In this document: piece by piece, positions 21,235-31,675 of the stretch
How positions within the stretch are numbered: the first letter of the stretch is position 1
Layout: each line of letters starts with the position of its first letter
Assembly: GCA_947492995.1 (NCBI GenBank)
Contig: CANLOU010000003.1
Coordinates: 186,001-250,000, forward strand
From: an uncultured Litoreibacter sp.
GTDB lineage: Bacteria > Pseudomonadota > Alphaproteobacteria > Rhodobacterales > Rhodobacteraceae
DNA length: 64,000 nucleotides
Reading direction: 5' to 3'
Position numbers and translations under genes: made by a program
The notes under the pieces: generated by a model
Database searches by the model: none
What the model saw: the letters and a program-made list of their open reading frames with translations, nothing else
Told to the model about the DNA's origin: nothing

Positions 21235-22275
21235 CTATTCGGCCATTTGCTGGTCAACCTGTTGTTCCTCGTTAATCATCGCCTGCAACTGGCGGCGGAA
21301 GCGGAGCTGGCCGCCGTCTATGGGCAGGTCGATATGGGGCGAGGTTTTGTTGGTCATGCCGATCTGGACCTCGTTTAGGACGTCGCGGTCTTCTTCAAAG
21401 GCGTGTTGCACATCCTCGGTCATCATTTTGGACAGGGCCTCGTCATCGGGGCGGATGTTGCGCAGCTGGAACCAGTAGTAGCGGGTTTTGCCCTCGGTTG
21501 TGGGAGTCATGAAGTTGTAGCTGTCCATGATGAAGGTGTTTTCATGCAAGGGGCCATCGACCCCGCCGGTGCCAGCGGGGGTGAAGACCGCGCGGATCAG
21601 CGCGTGGGAGGGGTAGCGGACCTCGTAATGTTGCAGGCGGTCGCAATTGCCCTCGAATTCCACGACCTTTTTGTAGAACGGCGCGGGCTCGTGATCCATC
21701 ATCCAGCGGTGCACGATGACGCCCTCGTCGGTTTTGGTGATGCGCAGGGGCGTGTCCTTGGTGGCGGCGGCGGCGAAGCTGCTTTGGTGGACCCATGCCA
21801 CATGGGTCGGGTCCAGCAGATTGTCGCACATCAGCAGGTAATTGCAGTCCAGCTCCATCGCGTCGCCGCGATTGATGCCCCAAGCGGGGTTGTCGTAATT
21901 TTCGATCTCGAAAATCTCTGAGGGGTCGGCCAGCGCGGGGTTGCCCATCCACACCCAGACCAGCCCGTATTTTTCATGCAAGGGGTAGGCGTGGACCTTG
22001 GCGTTTGACGGGATCGCGCCGGTGCCAGGTGACCAAACGCATTGGCCCGCGCAATTGAAGGTCAGGCCGTGATAGCCGCATTCGACCGTGTCGCCCTTGA
22101 TGCGACCTTTGGAGAGCGGCAGCTTTCGGTGGGGGCAGGCGTCTTCGAGGGCGACCAGATCACCGCCCTGCGAGCGGAACACGCACAGCTTTTCGCCAAG
22201 AACCAGGATTTGTTGCAGCTCGCGGGTGATTTCGCTGTCCCATGCGGCGACATACCATGCGTTTTTGAGAAACAT
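21235..22275 (-). CDS. Rieske-type aromatic ring oxygenase, VanA-like
   Basis: A 346-residue oxygenase component related to vanillate O-demethylase subunit A. The Rieske [2Fe-2S] site is C47-P-H49 and C66-x2-H69 (ACPHR, CGYHG). The mononuclear iron is held by H158 and H163 in DPTHVAWVH plus a later acidic residue. Such enzymes demethylate or hydroxylate aromatic substrates with electrons from a separate reductase, which is not encoded nearby. The start at 22275 follows AAGGA by 8 bases; an in-frame ATG at 22308 lacks a site. It is divergent from a DMT transporter, with tandem 12-bp repeats between them. The actual substrate is unknown. Confidence 0.85.
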   Translation of the reverse strand: MFLKNAWYVAAWDSEITRELQQILVLGEKLCVFRSQGGDLVALEDACPHRKLPLSKGRIKGDTVECGYHGLTFNCAGQCVWSPGTGAIPSNAKVHAYPLHEKYGLVWVWMGNPALADPSEIFEIENYDNPAWGINRGDAMELDCNYLLMCDNLLDPTHVAWVHQSSFAAAATKDTPLRITKTDEGVIVHRWMMDHEPAPFYKKVVEFEGNCDRLQHYEVRYPSHALIRAVFTPAGTGGVDGPLHENTFIMDSYNFMTPTTEGKTRYYWFQLRNIRPDDEALSKMMTEDVQHAFEEDRDVLNEVQIGMTNKTSPHIDLPIDGGQLRFRRQLQAMINEEQQVDQQMAE

Positions 22276-22341
22276 TTTGTCCGTCCTTGGCCTTTGCTTG
22301 CGACGCACACCCTATACCGCAACGGCCTGAGGTCTAACGCT

Positions 22342-22367
22342 ATATTTGCGTCGACATATTTGCGTCG
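22342..22367. repeat. Tandem 12-bp repeat in divergent promoter region
   Basis: ATATTTGCGTCG occurs twice (22342-22353 and 22356-22367) separated by AC, giving a 14-bp period. It lies between the divergent Rieske oxygenase and transporter genes. It could bind a regulator controlling both, or be a chance duplication. Confidence 0.55.
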
Positions 22368-22395
22368 GGGGGGCGGAGGGTGCTACGCGGCTGAC

Positions 22396-23268
22396 ATGGT
22401 CATGACAGACAATCTGCGCGGGGCGGCCTTTATGGTGGGGTCGATGACGGCCTTCACCCTGAACGACGCGTGCATGAAGGCGTTGTCGGACGAGCTGCCG
22501 CTGTTTCAGGCCTTGTTCATCCGGTCGCTGGTGGTGATCGCCTGCCTTGGGCTGGCGGCCCATGCCAGTGGGGCGTTCCGAGTGCGGCTGCCGCGCAGCG
22601 ACTGGGGGCTGATCGCCCTGCGGTCGGGGGTTGAGATGGGGGCCGCGTTTTTCTTCATCTCGGCCCTGTTCAACATGCCGATTGCCAACGTCACCGCGAT
22701 TATTCAGGCGCTGCCGCTGACAGTCACGCTGGCGGGCGCGGTGTTTCTGGGGGAGGCCGTGGGCTGGCGGCGGATGGTTGCCATTTTGGTGGGGTTTGTC
22801 GGCGTGTTGCTGATTGTCAGGCCGGGCGGGGAGGGGTTTTCGGTCTATTCCCTGTACGTGTTGGCGGCCGTGGCCTGCGTGACCGTGCGCGATCTGGCGT
22901 CGCGGCGGATGTCGAAGGCGGTGCCGTCGATGACCGTGGCCTTTGCGGCGGCGGCCGCGGTGCTGCTGTTTTCGGGCGTCGGGTCTTTGGGGACCGAGTG
23001 GCAGCCGGTGTCACCCAAGGCCGGATTGCAGATGGCGGGGGCGGCGAGTTTTGTGATCGGGGGCTACATCTTCAGCTTTCTGGCGATGCGCAGCGGGGAG
23101 ATCGGGTTTGTGGCCCCGTTCCGCTACACCTCCCTGCTGGTGGCGCTGGTGCTGGGGTTTTTCATTTTTGACGAATGGCCCACGGCGCTGACGCTTATCG
23201 GGTCGGCGATTGTGGTGGGCACGGGGCTGTTCACCTTGTACCGCGAGCGCGAGCTGCGCCCGCTTTAG
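22396..23268 (+). CDS. EamA/DMT-family membrane transporter
   Basis: A 290-residue inner-membrane protein with about ten hydrophobic helices in two EamA repeats. The first repeat runs from GAAFMVGSMTAFTLNDACMKAL to VAILVGFVGVLLIVRPGG, the second ends in LTLIGSAIVVGTGLFTLY. Members export or take up small metabolites; substrate cannot be read from sequence. The start is ATG at 22396 or 22402; neither has a well-placed Shine-Dalgarno, the nearest GGAGG being 16 bases upstream. The frame is open further upstream into the divergent gene, but that part is not protein-like. Confidence 0.82.
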   Translation: MVMTDNLRGAAFMVGSMTAFTLNDACMKALSDELPLFQALFIRSLVVIACLGLAAHASGAFRVRLPRSDWGLIALRSGVEMGAAFFFISALFNMPIANVTAIIQALPLTVTLAGAVFLGEAVGWRRMVAILVGFVGVLLIVRPGGEGFSVYSLYVLAAVACVTVRDLASRRMSKAVPSMTVAFAAAAAVLLFSGVGSLGTEWQPVSPKAGLQMAGAASFVIGGYIFSFLAMRSGEIGFVAPFRYTSLLVALVLGFFIFDEWPTALTLIGSAIVVGTGLFTLYRERELRPL

Positions 23269-23285
23269 AGTGATCCGGCATAGCA

Positions 23286-23314
23286 AAGGGCCCGCACGGG
23301 GGGTGCGGGCCCTT
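23286..23314. terminator. Shared hairpin between convergent genes
   Basis: Perfect 12-bp stem AAGGGCCCGCAC / GTGCGGGCCCTT with a 5-G loop, 17 bases after the transporter stop and 22 bases beyond the stop of the convergent gene. The T-runs are short on both sides, so it is a likely but not ideal bidirectional terminator. Confidence 0.65.
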
Positions 23315-23336
23315 GAACGCCTGTTGGCTGGAAGCG

Positions 23337-23831
23337 TTATTTCAGCTTCGACACCACGTTGTCGGCAAAGGCGTCAATCATACCTTGGTAATAGGCATCG
23401 TCGCTCATCGACACTGCGACGACCTCGCCCTCCTCGTTGGGGATGAAGCTGACCGCTTGGTCATAGTTGATCGTCAGCTCGTAGAATTCCCGCTCGGAAT
23501 TATCCAGAAGGTTCAGCACGGACACCTGCCCCACGAGGGTTGTGTCTTCGATGCCGAAATCTTCCTGAAAGGCGGTCGCGAGGGACAATTCATTGATGTC
23601 CACCTTCAGCGTTGCGCCATCTGTCTCGACCAAATGGTCTGTGAGGCGCGATACGAGCGCTGTCTCCAGATCGTCCGCGACGTCTGTCCAGTACTGCGCG
23701 GCGCGCTCATTTTCGATTGCCTCAAGATCGACAGATACGCTGACGGACGTGATGTCCGTTTTCGCGTATGCTGCTGCACCTGCTACAAGCGCGGTGCTCA
23801 TCAGGGCGGCTGTCATAATCTTGCTAGTCAT
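23337..23831 (-). CDS. Periplasmic hypothetical protein
   Basis: A 164-residue protein with a clear signal peptide (SKIMTAALMSTALVAGAAAYA), followed by an acidic mature domain rich in short beta/alpha segments (VSVSVDLEAIENERAAQYWTD). I do not recognise the family. The ATG at 23831 has AAGGAGA 6 bases upstream, better than an earlier in-frame ATG at 23852. It stands alone, with a terminator hairpin downstream. Its mature domain contains no cysteine. Confidence 0.8.
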   Translation of the reverse strand: MTSKIMTAALMSTALVAGAAAYAKTDITSVSVSVDLEAIENERAAQYWTDVADDLETALVSRLTDHLVETDGATLKVDINELSLATAFQEDFGIEDTTLVGQVSVLNLLDNSEREFYELTINYDQAVSFIPNEEGEVVAVSMSDDAYYQGMIDAFADNVVSKLK

Positions 23832-24056
23832 TATCTTCTCCTTGGTTGCCATGAACGGCGAAGGCCGCTCTTGTCATGCCACTTGACCTAGGAAGCCCCG
23901 CGCAATTGTCTACCGTCGGGGATGGCTCGGAGCGGGGTTGGAGAAACTTTTTCGCCGTAGATCGTTGTTTTATATACGTTTTTAGGCGTCATCAACTGGG
24001 ATAACGTTGCCACACGGATCCGTGAGGCGGCGGCTTTTGGGCGGCTGGAGCCTTGG

Positions 24057-25082
24057 TTACGCGTCCAGATAGTCGCGGATCACACTCGCGGCTGCGCCTG
24101 TGACGCAGGGCAGGGCCGTGACAGAGGTGTCGGTGTCGAGATGCGGGAACAGCTTGAGCAGCTCTTCGCGCGTTTCGCGGCCCAGCGCATGCATCGCCAT
24201 TTCGCCCGGGAAGAAGCTTTCGGACAATGCGCCATTGGCCTCTATGACCTCGTGCTGCGGGAACATGATGTGGACGTAGTCGACCATGCCACCTTCTTCC
24301 TGGGTGACCCCTTCCATCCCGACCAGGTGGATGGCGGGCACCAACACTGCGTCCTCAGAGAAGAGCAGTTCAGACGCGGCACCGCCGATCAGCATACGGT
24401 GTTGGGGGGAGACCAGCAGGTCCTGAGTGTTGCCCAGCACGCCCTTGGCGATGCGGACCGGAGCCAGATTGCCTTCGGCCTTCACGGTCGTGGACCCGGC
24501 CCACATGACGCGGGCGCGGGGGTTGGACGTGGTCCAGACCTCGCTGTCCTCGTCCAAATCCTCGATAGCCACAGGTCCGTTTGGCGTGCGGATCATGGTG
24601 CCTGCGACGAAGCAGGGGATGAAATCCTCGTAGTCGCTGTCCCCATTGTTGGAGCCAGCGGTTTTGACATATTTGACGCCCGGCACCAGGAAGTCGTCCG
24701 TCGCAAAGCCCCAGACATCTTCAAAGTTGCCGCCCTGTGAAAACACGGTGAGGCGGATGGTTGGCCCGGTTTCATTTCCGAACTCGTCCAAGGCGCGCAG
24801 GAAGATGATCGATTCCGATTCAACCTGCGTGCCCGTTGGCACCAGCCCGCCACCGTCAATGATGGCGTGGTTGTTGACGTCGTCATCTTCGAAAATGTCG
24901 GGATCGCCGCCAGTATCGTCCACCACCACATCCTGACGGCCAAAGCCGGACTGGAATTCGAAGATGGTGCCGTTGGGCGTGCTTGAGTTGTTGATGATCG
25001 GGCTGCCTTCCGGGCGGAAGGGAGAGTCGTCCGTTACGAGGAGCGCCTCGCTATCGAATACCAGCAGATTTCTAGCGACCAT
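24057..25082 (-). CDS. Hint-domain protein
   Basis: A 341-residue protein with a C-terminal Hint (hedgehog/intein) module of the kind frequent in Roseobacter genomes. The module starts at C157 in CFVAGTMIRTPNGPVAIEDL, with the block SPQHRMLIGG further on. The N-terminal 150 residues are acidic and beta-rich, perhaps a substrate or surface-binding part. Hint modules cleave or splice polypeptides through the N-terminal cysteine; whether this one is active is unknown. The start at 25082 is preceded by a GGGAG-like site. It has no signal peptide; such proteins may leave by type I secretion, but no RTX repeats are seen here. Confidence 0.8.
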   Translation of the reverse strand: MVARNLLVFDSEALLVTDDSPFRPEGSPIINNSSTPNGTIFEFQSGFGRQDVVVDDTGGDPDIFEDDDVNNHAIIDGGGLVPTGTQVESESIIFLRALDEFGNETGPTIRLTVFSQGGNFEDVWGFATDDFLVPGVKYVKTAGSNNGDSDYEDFIPCFVAGTMIRTPNGPVAIEDLDEDSEVWTTSNPRARVMWAGSTTVKAEGNLAPVRIAKGVLGNTQDLLVSPQHRMLIGGAASELLFSEDAVLVPAIHLVGMEGVTQEEGGMVDYVHIMFPQHEVIEANGALSESFFPGEMAMHALGRETREELLKLFPHLDTDTSVTALPCVTGAAASVIRDYLDA

Positions 25083-25645
25083 GTGGGCAGCTCCCGATGT
25101 GATGTTGTGGTGTTCCCAGCAGCGGGAACGTTTCACCTGACTATATAGGGGGCTTTTGCCAATTGTGGCGGGGAAAAGGCAAGCGAAAGCAGCGTTTCCG
25201 CTTTGGAAACAATGAAAGAAAGTTATCAAAAACAACAGGTTGCATGGTGGCGGAGTTTCGCGCACCTAAACGCCGTGGTAAGAATGTCGTGATTTTGCCG
25301 CAATTTGCCTATCAAAGACGCATTTTTGGAATGGGACGCCCACCATGGCGCAACGCCAAATTTTACAGGCCCTGCGGGCTGTTGACAGCCCCCGCGACTC
25401 CTTCTAGTAAGCGCCCAATCAGCGCGGGGCACGCCCGTGATGTAATCAAAATTTAAGTGGTCAAGTTCCTTAGCGCCTTCAGCTTTGAACCTCTGTAGCT
25501 CCACCGCTCGGAACCCAGGTAGGGTAACCCGTTGCGGGTCTTTGTGTTTGCGGACGCGTGAACACTGAAACGAAAGGCTCGCAAGAGCAACCGACATAGC
25601 GGGGCAGATGCCCCAGACAAGAAAGCAAACAAGGGGAAATCCTGA
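25083..25645. other. Leader region before rpsL, no supported gene
   Basis: This stretch of 563 bases lies between the divergent Hint-protein gene and rpsL. Open frames of up to 97 codons on the plus strand and longer ones on the minus strand lack ribosome-binding sites and protein-like composition. A short hairpin ACCCG-TTG-CGGGT followed by CTTTGTGTTT lies at 25527-25549, about 100 bases before rpsL, and may be a leader structure. I could not identify a convincing rpsL promoter. Confidence 0.45.
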
Positions 25646-26017
25646 ATGCCAACGATCCAACAGCTGATCCGCAAGCCGCGTCAGCCAAAGCGTAAGACCT
25701 CGAAGTCGCTGCACCTGGAGCAGTGCCCTCAGAAGCGTGGCGTATGTACCCGCGTGTACACAACCACTCCCAAGAAGCCGAACTCCGCGATGCGGAAAGT
25801 TGCGAAGGTGCGCCTGACCAACGGTTTCGAGGTGATCTCCTACATCGGTGGTGAAAGCCACAACCTGCAAGAGCACTCTGTTGTTCTGATCCGTGGCGGT
25901 CGTGTGAAAGACCTGCCGGGTGTCCGTTACCACATCCTGCGCGGTGTGTTGGATACCCAAGGCGTCAAAGACCGTAAGCAACGTCGTTCGAAATACGGCG
26001 CGAAGAAGCCTAAGTAA
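25646..26017 (+). CDS. rpsL: 30S ribosomal protein S12
   Basis: A 123-residue S12, located at the decoding centre. The loops [11 protein letters not shown] and [14 protein letters not shown] are intact; they carry the lysines and proline where streptomycin-resistance substitutions usually fall, and these look wild-type. AGGGGAAA lies just upstream. It opens the str operon (rpsL-rpsG-fusA-tuf), here separated from rpoC by about 19 kb of accessory genes. Confidence 0.98.
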   Translation: MPTIQQLIRKPRQPKRKTSKSLHLEQCPQKRGVCTRVYTTTPKKPNSAMRKVAKVRLTNGFEVISYIGGESHNLQEHSVVLIRGGRVKDLPGVRYHILRGVLDTQGVKDRKQRRSKYGAKKPK

Positions 26018-26500
<483 letters not shown>

Positions 26501-26515
26501 GAGGAACGCAAAGCA

Positions 26516-28633
26516 ATGGCACGCGAATATCCACTCGACCGCTATCGTAACTTCGGCATCATGGCCCACATTGATGCCGGCAAGACGACCTGTTCGGAAC
26601 GCATCCTGTACTACACAGGCAAAGAGCATAACATCGGTGAAGTTCACGATGGTGCAGCGACCATGGACCACATGGAGCAGGAACAAGAGCGCGGCATTAC
26701 AATTACGTCCGCCGCGACAACCACGTTCTGGGAACGCACTGAGGATGGCGAAACGCCTGACTCTGAAAAGCACCGCATGAACATCATCGACACCCCCGGC
26801 CACGTGGACTTCACCATTGAAGTTGAGCGTTCGCTGGCCGTTCTTGACGGCGCGGTTTGCGTTCTTGACGCAAACGCCGGTGTTGAGCCGCAGACCGAAA
26901 CCGTTTGGCGCCAAGCTGACCGTTACAAAGTGCCACGTATGGTCTTTGTGAACAAAATGGACAAAATCGGCGCGGACTTCTTTAACTGCGTTCACATGAT
27001 CGAAGACCGCACCGGCGCGAAAGCCGTGCCGGTTGGTATCCCGATCGGCGCCGAAACGGAGCTGGAAGGCCTGTTGGACCTCGTGACCATGGAAGAATGG
27101 TTGTGGGAAGGTGAAGATCTGGGCGCGTCCTGGAAGAAAGCCCCTATTCGCGACAGCCTGAAAGACATGGCTGACGAATGGCGCAACAAGCTTGTTGAGG
27201 CCGCCGTCGAAATGGACGACGACGCGATGATGGAATACCTGGAAGGCAACGAGCCTGACGTTCCAACACTGCGCAAGTTGATCCGCAAAGGGACACTGGC
27301 CATGGCATTCGTGCCTGTGCTGGGTGGCTCCGCGTTCAAAAACAAAGGCGTTCAGCCTTTGCTCAACGCTGTTGTGGATTACCTGCCGTCCCCGCTGGAC
27401 GTGGTTGACTACATGGGTTTCAAACCCGGCGACGAAGACGAAGTTCGTAACATTGCGCGTCGTGCTGACGACGACATGGCGTTCTCCGCTCTGGCGTTCA
27501 AAATCTGGAATGACCCGTTTGTTGGCTCGCTGACATTCACACGCATCTATTCCGGTAAGCTGGAAAAGGGCGACACGTTCCTGAACTCGACCAAAGGCAA
27601 GAAAGAGCGCGTTGGCCGCATGATGATTATGCACTCCAACGACCGTGACGAGATCACCGAGGCATTTGCTGGTGACATCATCGCGCTTGGCGGCCTGAAG
27701 GACACCACAACCGGTGACACGCTGTGTGCGGTCAACGACCCTGTTGTGCTGGAAACGATGACGTTCCCCGAGCCTGTGATCGAGATCGCGGTTGAGCCCA
27801 AAACCAAGGGCGACCAAGAGAAGATGGGCATCGCCCTTCAGCGCTTGTCGGCCGAGGATCCGTCCTTCCGCGTGGAAACTGACCTGGAATCGGGCCAGAC
27901 CATCATGAAGGGCATGGGCGAATTGCACCTCGACATCCTTGTCGACCGCATGAAGCGCGAGTTCAAAGTGGAAGCCAACATTGGTGCGCCGCAGGTTGCT
28001 TATCGCGAGACCATCTCGCGTGAAGTTGAGCACACCTACACGCATAAGAAGCAATCTGGTGGTTCCGGTCAATTCGGTGAGGTCAAACTGATTATCTCCC
28101 CGACAGAGCCGGGCGAAGGGTACTCGTTTGAAAGCCGCGTTGTTGGCGGGTCTGTTCCTAAGGAATACATCCCCGGCGTCGAAAAAGGCATCAAATCGGT
28201 TATGGATAGCGGCCCGCTGGCGGGCTTCCCCGTGATCGACTTCAAGGTGGCCTTGATCGAAGGTAAGTTCCACGATGTTGACTCGAGCGTGCTCGCGTTT
28301 GAGATCGCGGCCCGGATGTGCATGCGTGAAGGCATGAAGCTTGCTGGCGCGAAACTGCTTGAGCCAGTGATGAAGGTCGAAGTGATCACGCCGGAAGAAT
28401 ATACCGGTGGCATCATTGGCGATCTGACATCGCGTCGTGGTCAGGTTCAGGGTCAAGACACCCGCGGCAACGCCATCGCGATTGACGCTCAGGTGCCTCT
28501 GGCAAACATGTTCGGCTACATCAACACCTTGCGGTCGATGTCGTCGGGTCGTGCGAACTTCACCATGCAGTTCGGCCATTACGAGCCAGTGCCATCGAAC
28601 ATCTCTGACGAGATTCAGGCCAAATTCGCTTAA
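26516..28633 (+). CDS. fusA: Elongation factor G
   Basis: A 705-residue translocase GTPase. The P-loop AHIDAGKTT spans residues 17-25, switch II is [15 protein letters not shown], and the guanine specificity motif is NKMDK. Domain IV includes [12 protein letters not shown] and the C-terminal [20 protein letters not shown]. Full family length. It follows rpsG by 15 bases in the str operon and is followed 89 bases later by tuf, with a palindrome of the GTAGGGTG type in the gap. Confidence 0.98.
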   Translation: MAREYPLDRYRNFGIMAHIDAGKTTCSERILYYTGKEHNIGEVHDGAATMDHMEQEQERGITITSAATTTFWERTEDGETPDSEKHRMNIIDTPGHVDFTIEVERSLAVLDGAVCVLDANAGVEPQTETVWRQADRYKVPRMVFVNKMDKIGADFFNCVHMIEDRTGAKAVPVGIPIGAETELEGLLDLVTMEEWLWEGEDLGASWKKAPIRDSLKDMADEWRNKLVEAAVEMDDDAMMEYLEGNEPDVPTLRKLIRKGTLAMAFVPVLGGSAFKNKGVQPLLNAVVDYLPSPLDVVDYMGFKPGDEDEVRNIARRADDDMAFSALAFKIWNDPFVGSLTFTRIYSGKLEKGDTFLNSTKGKKERVGRMMIMHSNDRDEITEAFAGDIIALGGLKDTTTGDTLCAVNDPVVLETMTFPEPVIEIAVEPKTKGDQEKMGIALQRLSAEDPSFRVETDLESGQTIMKGMGELHLDILVDRMKREFKVEANIGAPQVAYRETISREVEHTYTHKKQSGGSGQFGEVKLIISPTEPGEGYSFESRVVGGSVPKEYIPGVEKGIKSVMDSGPLAGFPVIDFKVALIEGKFHDVDSSVLAFEIAARMCMREGMKLAGAKLLEPVMKVEVITPEEYTGGIIGDLTSRRGQVQGQDTRGNAIAIDAQVPLANMFGYINTLRSMSSGRANFTMQFGHYEPVPSNISDEIQAKFA

Positions 28634-28673
28634 TCCCGGTGCGCGCTTCGGCGCGCATCGACCCCCAACGCAG

Positions 28674-28692
28674 GGTGGGTCGTTGACCCACC
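28674..28692. repeat. GTAGGGTG-type palindrome (copy a)
   Basis: GGTGGGTC-GTT-GACCCACC in the fusA-tuf gap. It is a degenerate copy of the palindrome family also seen at 33476, 35087, 45321 and 45354. The preceding bases read CAG where the others show GTAG. Confidence 0.5.
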
Positions 28693-28722
28693 TCCCGCAC
28701 AAGACAAAACAAGGAGGCCATC

Positions 28723-29898
28723 ATGGCTAAAAGTAAGTTTGAACGGACGAAACCGCACGTAAACATCGGCACGATTGGTCACGTTGACCATGGCAAGACG
28801 ACGCTGACGGCTGCGATCACCAAGTATTTTGGCGACTTCAAAGCGTATGACCAAATCGACGGCGCGCCGGAAGAAAAAGCGCGTGGCATCACCATCTCGA
28901 CCGCTCACGTGGAGTACGAGACCGAGAGCCGCCACTACGCCCATGTTGACTGCCCCGGCCACGCCGACTACGTCAAAAACATGATCACCGGTGCCGCCCA
29001 GATGGACGGCGCGATCCTGGTTGTGAACGCTGCTGACGGCCCCATGCCGCAGACCCGCGAGCACATCCTACTGGGCCGCCAGGTTGGTATCCCGAAGATG
29101 GTCGTCTACATGAACAAAGTGGACCAGGTGGATGACGACGAGCTCTTGGAGCTGGTTGAAATGGAAATCCGCGAGCTGCTGTCCTCATATGACTACCCGG
29201 GCGACGACATCCCGGTGATCCCGGGCTCGGCTCTGGCTGCGATGGAAGGCAACACACCAGAAATTGGTGAAGAATCCATCAAGAAGCTGATGGCCGCCGT
29301 TGACGAGTACATCCCGACCCCTGAGCGCGCTGTTGACCAGCCGTTCCTGATGCCGATTGAGGACGTGTTCTCGATCTCTGGCCGTGGTACCGTTGTGACG
29401 GGCCGTGTTGAGCGTGGCGTCATCAATGTGGGCGACGAGATCGAGATCGTGGGTATCCGCGACACCTCGAAAACGACCTGCACCGGCGTTGAAATGTTCC
29501 GCAAGCTGCTGGATCGTGGTGAGGCTGGCGACAACGTCGGCGTCCTGCTGCGCGGCACCGCACGTGACGGCGTTGAGCGCGGTCAGATCTTGTGCAAACC
29601 GGCTTCCGTGAAGCCGCACACCAAGTTCGAGGCCGAGGCGTATATCCTGACCAAGGAAGAGGGTGGCCGCCACACGCCATTCTTCGCCAACTACCGCCCG
29701 CAGTTCTACTTCCGTACCACGGACGTGACCGGCACCGTTCAGCTGCCGTCTGGCACCGAGATGGTGATGCCTGGCGACAACCTGAAGTTCGACGTCGAGC
29801 TGATCGCGCCCATCGCGATGGAGCAGGGCCTCCGCTTCGCGATCCGCGAAGGTGGCCGGACTGTAGGTGCAGGTGTTGTGTCCAAAATCACGGAGTAA
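28723..29898 (+). CDS. tuf: Elongation factor Tu
   Basis: A 391-residue EF-Tu that carries aminoacyl-tRNA to the ribosome. The P-loop GHVDHGKTT is at residues 19-27, switch II contains [21 protein letters not shown], and NKVD gives guanine specificity. Domains II and III are complete ([20 protein letters not shown]). AAGGAGG precedes the start at 8 bases. It is the last gene of the str unit; a second tuf copy, common in alphaproteobacteria, is not in this window. Downstream lie a small hairpin (29899-29915), a GGCA/GAGA hairpin and a terminator. Confidence 0.98.
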   Translation: MAKSKFERTKPHVNIGTIGHVDHGKTTLTAAITKYFGDFKAYDQIDGAPEEKARGITISTAHVEYETESRHYAHVDCPGHADYVKNMITGAAQMDGAILVVNAADGPMPQTREHILLGRQVGIPKMVVYMNKVDQVDDDELLELVEMEIRELLSSYDYPGDDIPVIPGSALAAMEGNTPEIGEESIKKLMAAVDEYIPTPERAVDQPFLMPIEDVFSISGRGTVVTGRVERGVINVGDEIEIVGIRDTSKTTCTGVEMFRKLLDRGEAGDNVGVLLRGTARDGVERGQILCKPASVKPHTKFEAEAYILTKEEGGRHTPFFANYRPQFYFRTTDVTGTVQLPSGTEMVMPGDNLKFDVELIAPIAMEQGLRFAIREGGRTVGAGVVSKITE

Positions 29899-29922
29899 CG
29901 ACGGCTTAGCCGTCGGGTGGGT

Positions 29923-29955
29923 GGCAGGTTCGTTTGCGCAGCAAACTGACCGAGA
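29923..29955 (+). repeat. GGCA/GAGA 3' hairpin element, copy 1
   Basis: GGCA followed by a hairpin (GGT, GTTTGC, loop GCA, GCAAAC, ACC with a small internal loop) and GAGA. It lies 25 bases after the tuf stop, in the same orientation as tuf. Related copies are at 37854, 39036 (minus), 39137 (minus) and 47165, with compensatory base changes in the stem. Confidence 0.65.
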
Positions 29956-30000
29956 ACCCACACCCCTGACACTCTAGGGGTTACCGGTAGAAGAAATAGA

Positions 30001-30031
30001 GAAGGCCGTCCTGAATAGGGGCGGCCTTCTT
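30001..30031 (+). terminator. Terminator downstream of tuf
   Basis: GAAGGCCG / CGGCCTTC stem with a 13-base loop and TTCTTA after it. It ends the str transcription unit about 50 bases before the inserted DUF4062 gene. Confidence 0.7.
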
Positions 30032-30084
30032 ACGTTGCATCGTATAAGATAGTCCAAGTGTGTAATGTCTGCTGGAGTAGAAGC

Positions 30085-31176
30085 ATGAGTGATAAACGGT
30101 ATCAGGTCTTCATCAGCTCAACATTCGAAGACTTACGCAGCGAACGCCGCGCTGTCCAAGACACCATTATTCAGATGGGTGACTTCCCCGTTCAAATGGA
30201 GTCTTTTCCCGCGGTGGATGAGGGCCAACTAGAGTTCATTCGGCCACTGATCGCTCAGTGCGACTACTACGTACTAATAATTGGTGGGCGGTATGGCTCA
30301 ATTACAGATGACGGCTTGAGCTATACACACAAAGAGTACCGCTATGCGGTTAAGATGGGGGTACCCGTGTTAGTCATAGTTCATGATGACAGGGGCCAAA
30401 TCACGGCGGAGAAGTCAGAAAGGTCGGACGAAGGACGAAAGAAATTAGAAGCGTTCATTGATGAAGCAACAGGTGGCCGTGTTCGGACGACTTGGTCAAA
30501 CAGCGACCAACTAAAGCTTAGGGTCAGGGAGGCACTCGAGCATGCCAAGGCGAGCAAGCCGAGAGTCGGCTGGGTGCGAGGTGACACTATCGCTAGCATA
30601 AAAGCATTGGAGGAACTGAATGAGGTCAGAAGGCAAAACGAAGAATACAGAGAGGCCGCTGGCCAGTTTGACTTTGATCTCCCACTTCCATCTCTCCCAG
30701 AGGCAAATTCAACGCTAGTAATAGATTTTTTGCCTATTAGTGTAGGCGGCGGCTACGGGCCAACAAAACGGATTGGCGGAAGCGGCTCCATTACAACAAC
30801 ATGGATTTCGGCATTCCCGCTTTTTTTCAGTAACCTGAAATGGCGTGGTGATGAGCATAATGGAGATGAGTACTATTGGGTGGAAAATGAAGAGTCTTTG
30901 GCCAGTATCGGCTCGGCCTTGGTCCAAGAAGTATCTGACTCAGATACTTCAGGTGCATATAAAATCAGCAAAGGAACGTTAGAAAAACTTTCTGCGTATT
31001 ATGTTGAAATTGGTTTGATGCGTGCTGAAGGCGGTCACCCCTTTACTGAACTTGCGCAGAAGTTGGCGCGGAGGCATCGGCTTACGGAGCCAGACACTCC
31101 ACACTTTGTGCTGAGTAGGGGAACCACCGATTTTTCGATAGTTGAAAATGAACTAAACGACGAGATTCCATTCTAG
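30085..31176 (+). CDS. DUF4062-domain protein inserted between tuf and rpsJ
   Basis: A 363-residue protein. Residues 1-160 match the DUF4062 pattern closely: YQVFISSTFEDLRSERRAVQ, GDFPVQMESFPAVDEGQ, YYVLIIGGRYGSI, YTHKEYRYAV and a final TTWSNSDQL. This domain is thought to adopt a TIR-like nucleotide-binding fold and often heads signalling or STAND-type proteins. The C-terminal half is unrecognised; residues near 300-345 look like a winged helix (KISKGTLEKLSAYYVEIGLM). The ATG at 30085 is preceded by GGAG at 8 bases. The gene is clearly AT-richer than its ribosomal neighbours and so probably acquired. A role in defence or stress sensing is only a suggestion. Confidence 0.85.
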   Translation: MSDKRYQVFISSTFEDLRSERRAVQDTIIQMGDFPVQMESFPAVDEGQLEFIRPLIAQCDYYVLIIGGRYGSITDDGLSYTHKEYRYAVKMGVPVLVIVHDDRGQITAEKSERSDEGRKKLEAFIDEATGGRVRTTWSNSDQLKLRVREALEHAKASKPRVGWVRGDTIASIKALEELNEVRRQNEEYREAAGQFDFDLPLPSLPEANSTLVIDFLPISVGGGYGPTKRIGGSGSITTTWISAFPLFFSNLKWRGDEHNGDEYYWVENEESLASIGSALVQEVSDSDTSGAYKISKGTLEKLSAYYVEIGLMRAEGGHPFTELAQKLARRHRLTEPDTPHFVLSRGTTDFSIVENELNDEIPF

Positions 31177-31197
31177 GCTTGGTTTCCATATTCTCCC

Positions 31198-31226
31198 TTG
31201 CCACCCACCCCGACTCTCCCTATACG
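31198..31226 (+). promoter_or_regulatory. Sigma-70-type promoter for rpsJ
   Basis: TTGCCA (31198-31203), 17-bp spacer, TATACG (31221-31226). It gives a leader of about 118 bases before rpsJ. It is nearly the same as the promoters before rpmC and rplO. A hairpin (31240-31262, AGGGGCATGC / GCGTGCCCCT) lies in the leader. Confidence 0.75.
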
Positions 31227-31350
31227 CACCCTACGGAACAGGGGCATGCCATGCGTGCCCCTCTTTATGTTTCGCCATAAGACGCGACGAGGGATGTGGA
31301 TGAGCCGCATTCGTCCAATCCGTTGAGACCCCAATCCAAGGGGAAATGTC

Positions 31351-31662
31351 ATGGCCGCAAGCCAAAACATTCGCATCCGCCTGAAGGCGTTTGACTACCG
31401 GGTTCTGGATGCATCTACCCAAGAGATCGTAAACACCGCAAAGCGCACCGGCGCTGATGTGCGTGGCCCGATCCCGCTTCCAAACAAGATCGAGAAATTC
31501 ACCGTTCTGCGTGGCCCACACGTGGACAAGAAATCTCGTGACCAGTTCGAAATCCGCACGCATAAGCGCCTGCTGGATATCGTTGACCCAACACCGCAGA
31601 CTGTGGACGCGCTGATGAAGCTCGACCTTGCTGCCGGCGTTGACGTCGAAATCAAAGTTTAA
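31351..31662 (+). CDS. rpsJ: 30S ribosomal protein S10
   Basis: A 103-residue S10 (NusE), part of the 30S head and of the NusB antitermination complex. It carries [14 protein letters not shown], the extended-loop region [29 protein letters not shown] and [26 protein letters not shown] is the ribosome-binding site. It opens the S10 operon, here with its own promoter after the inserted DUF4062 gene. Confidence 0.98.
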   Translation: MAASQNIRIRLKAFDYRVLDASTQEIVNTAKRTGADVRGPIPLPNKIEKFTVLRGPHVDKKSRDQFEIRTHKRLLDIVDPTPQTVDALMKLDLAAGVDVEIKV

Positions 31663-31675
31663 GGAGGGCTTACGT

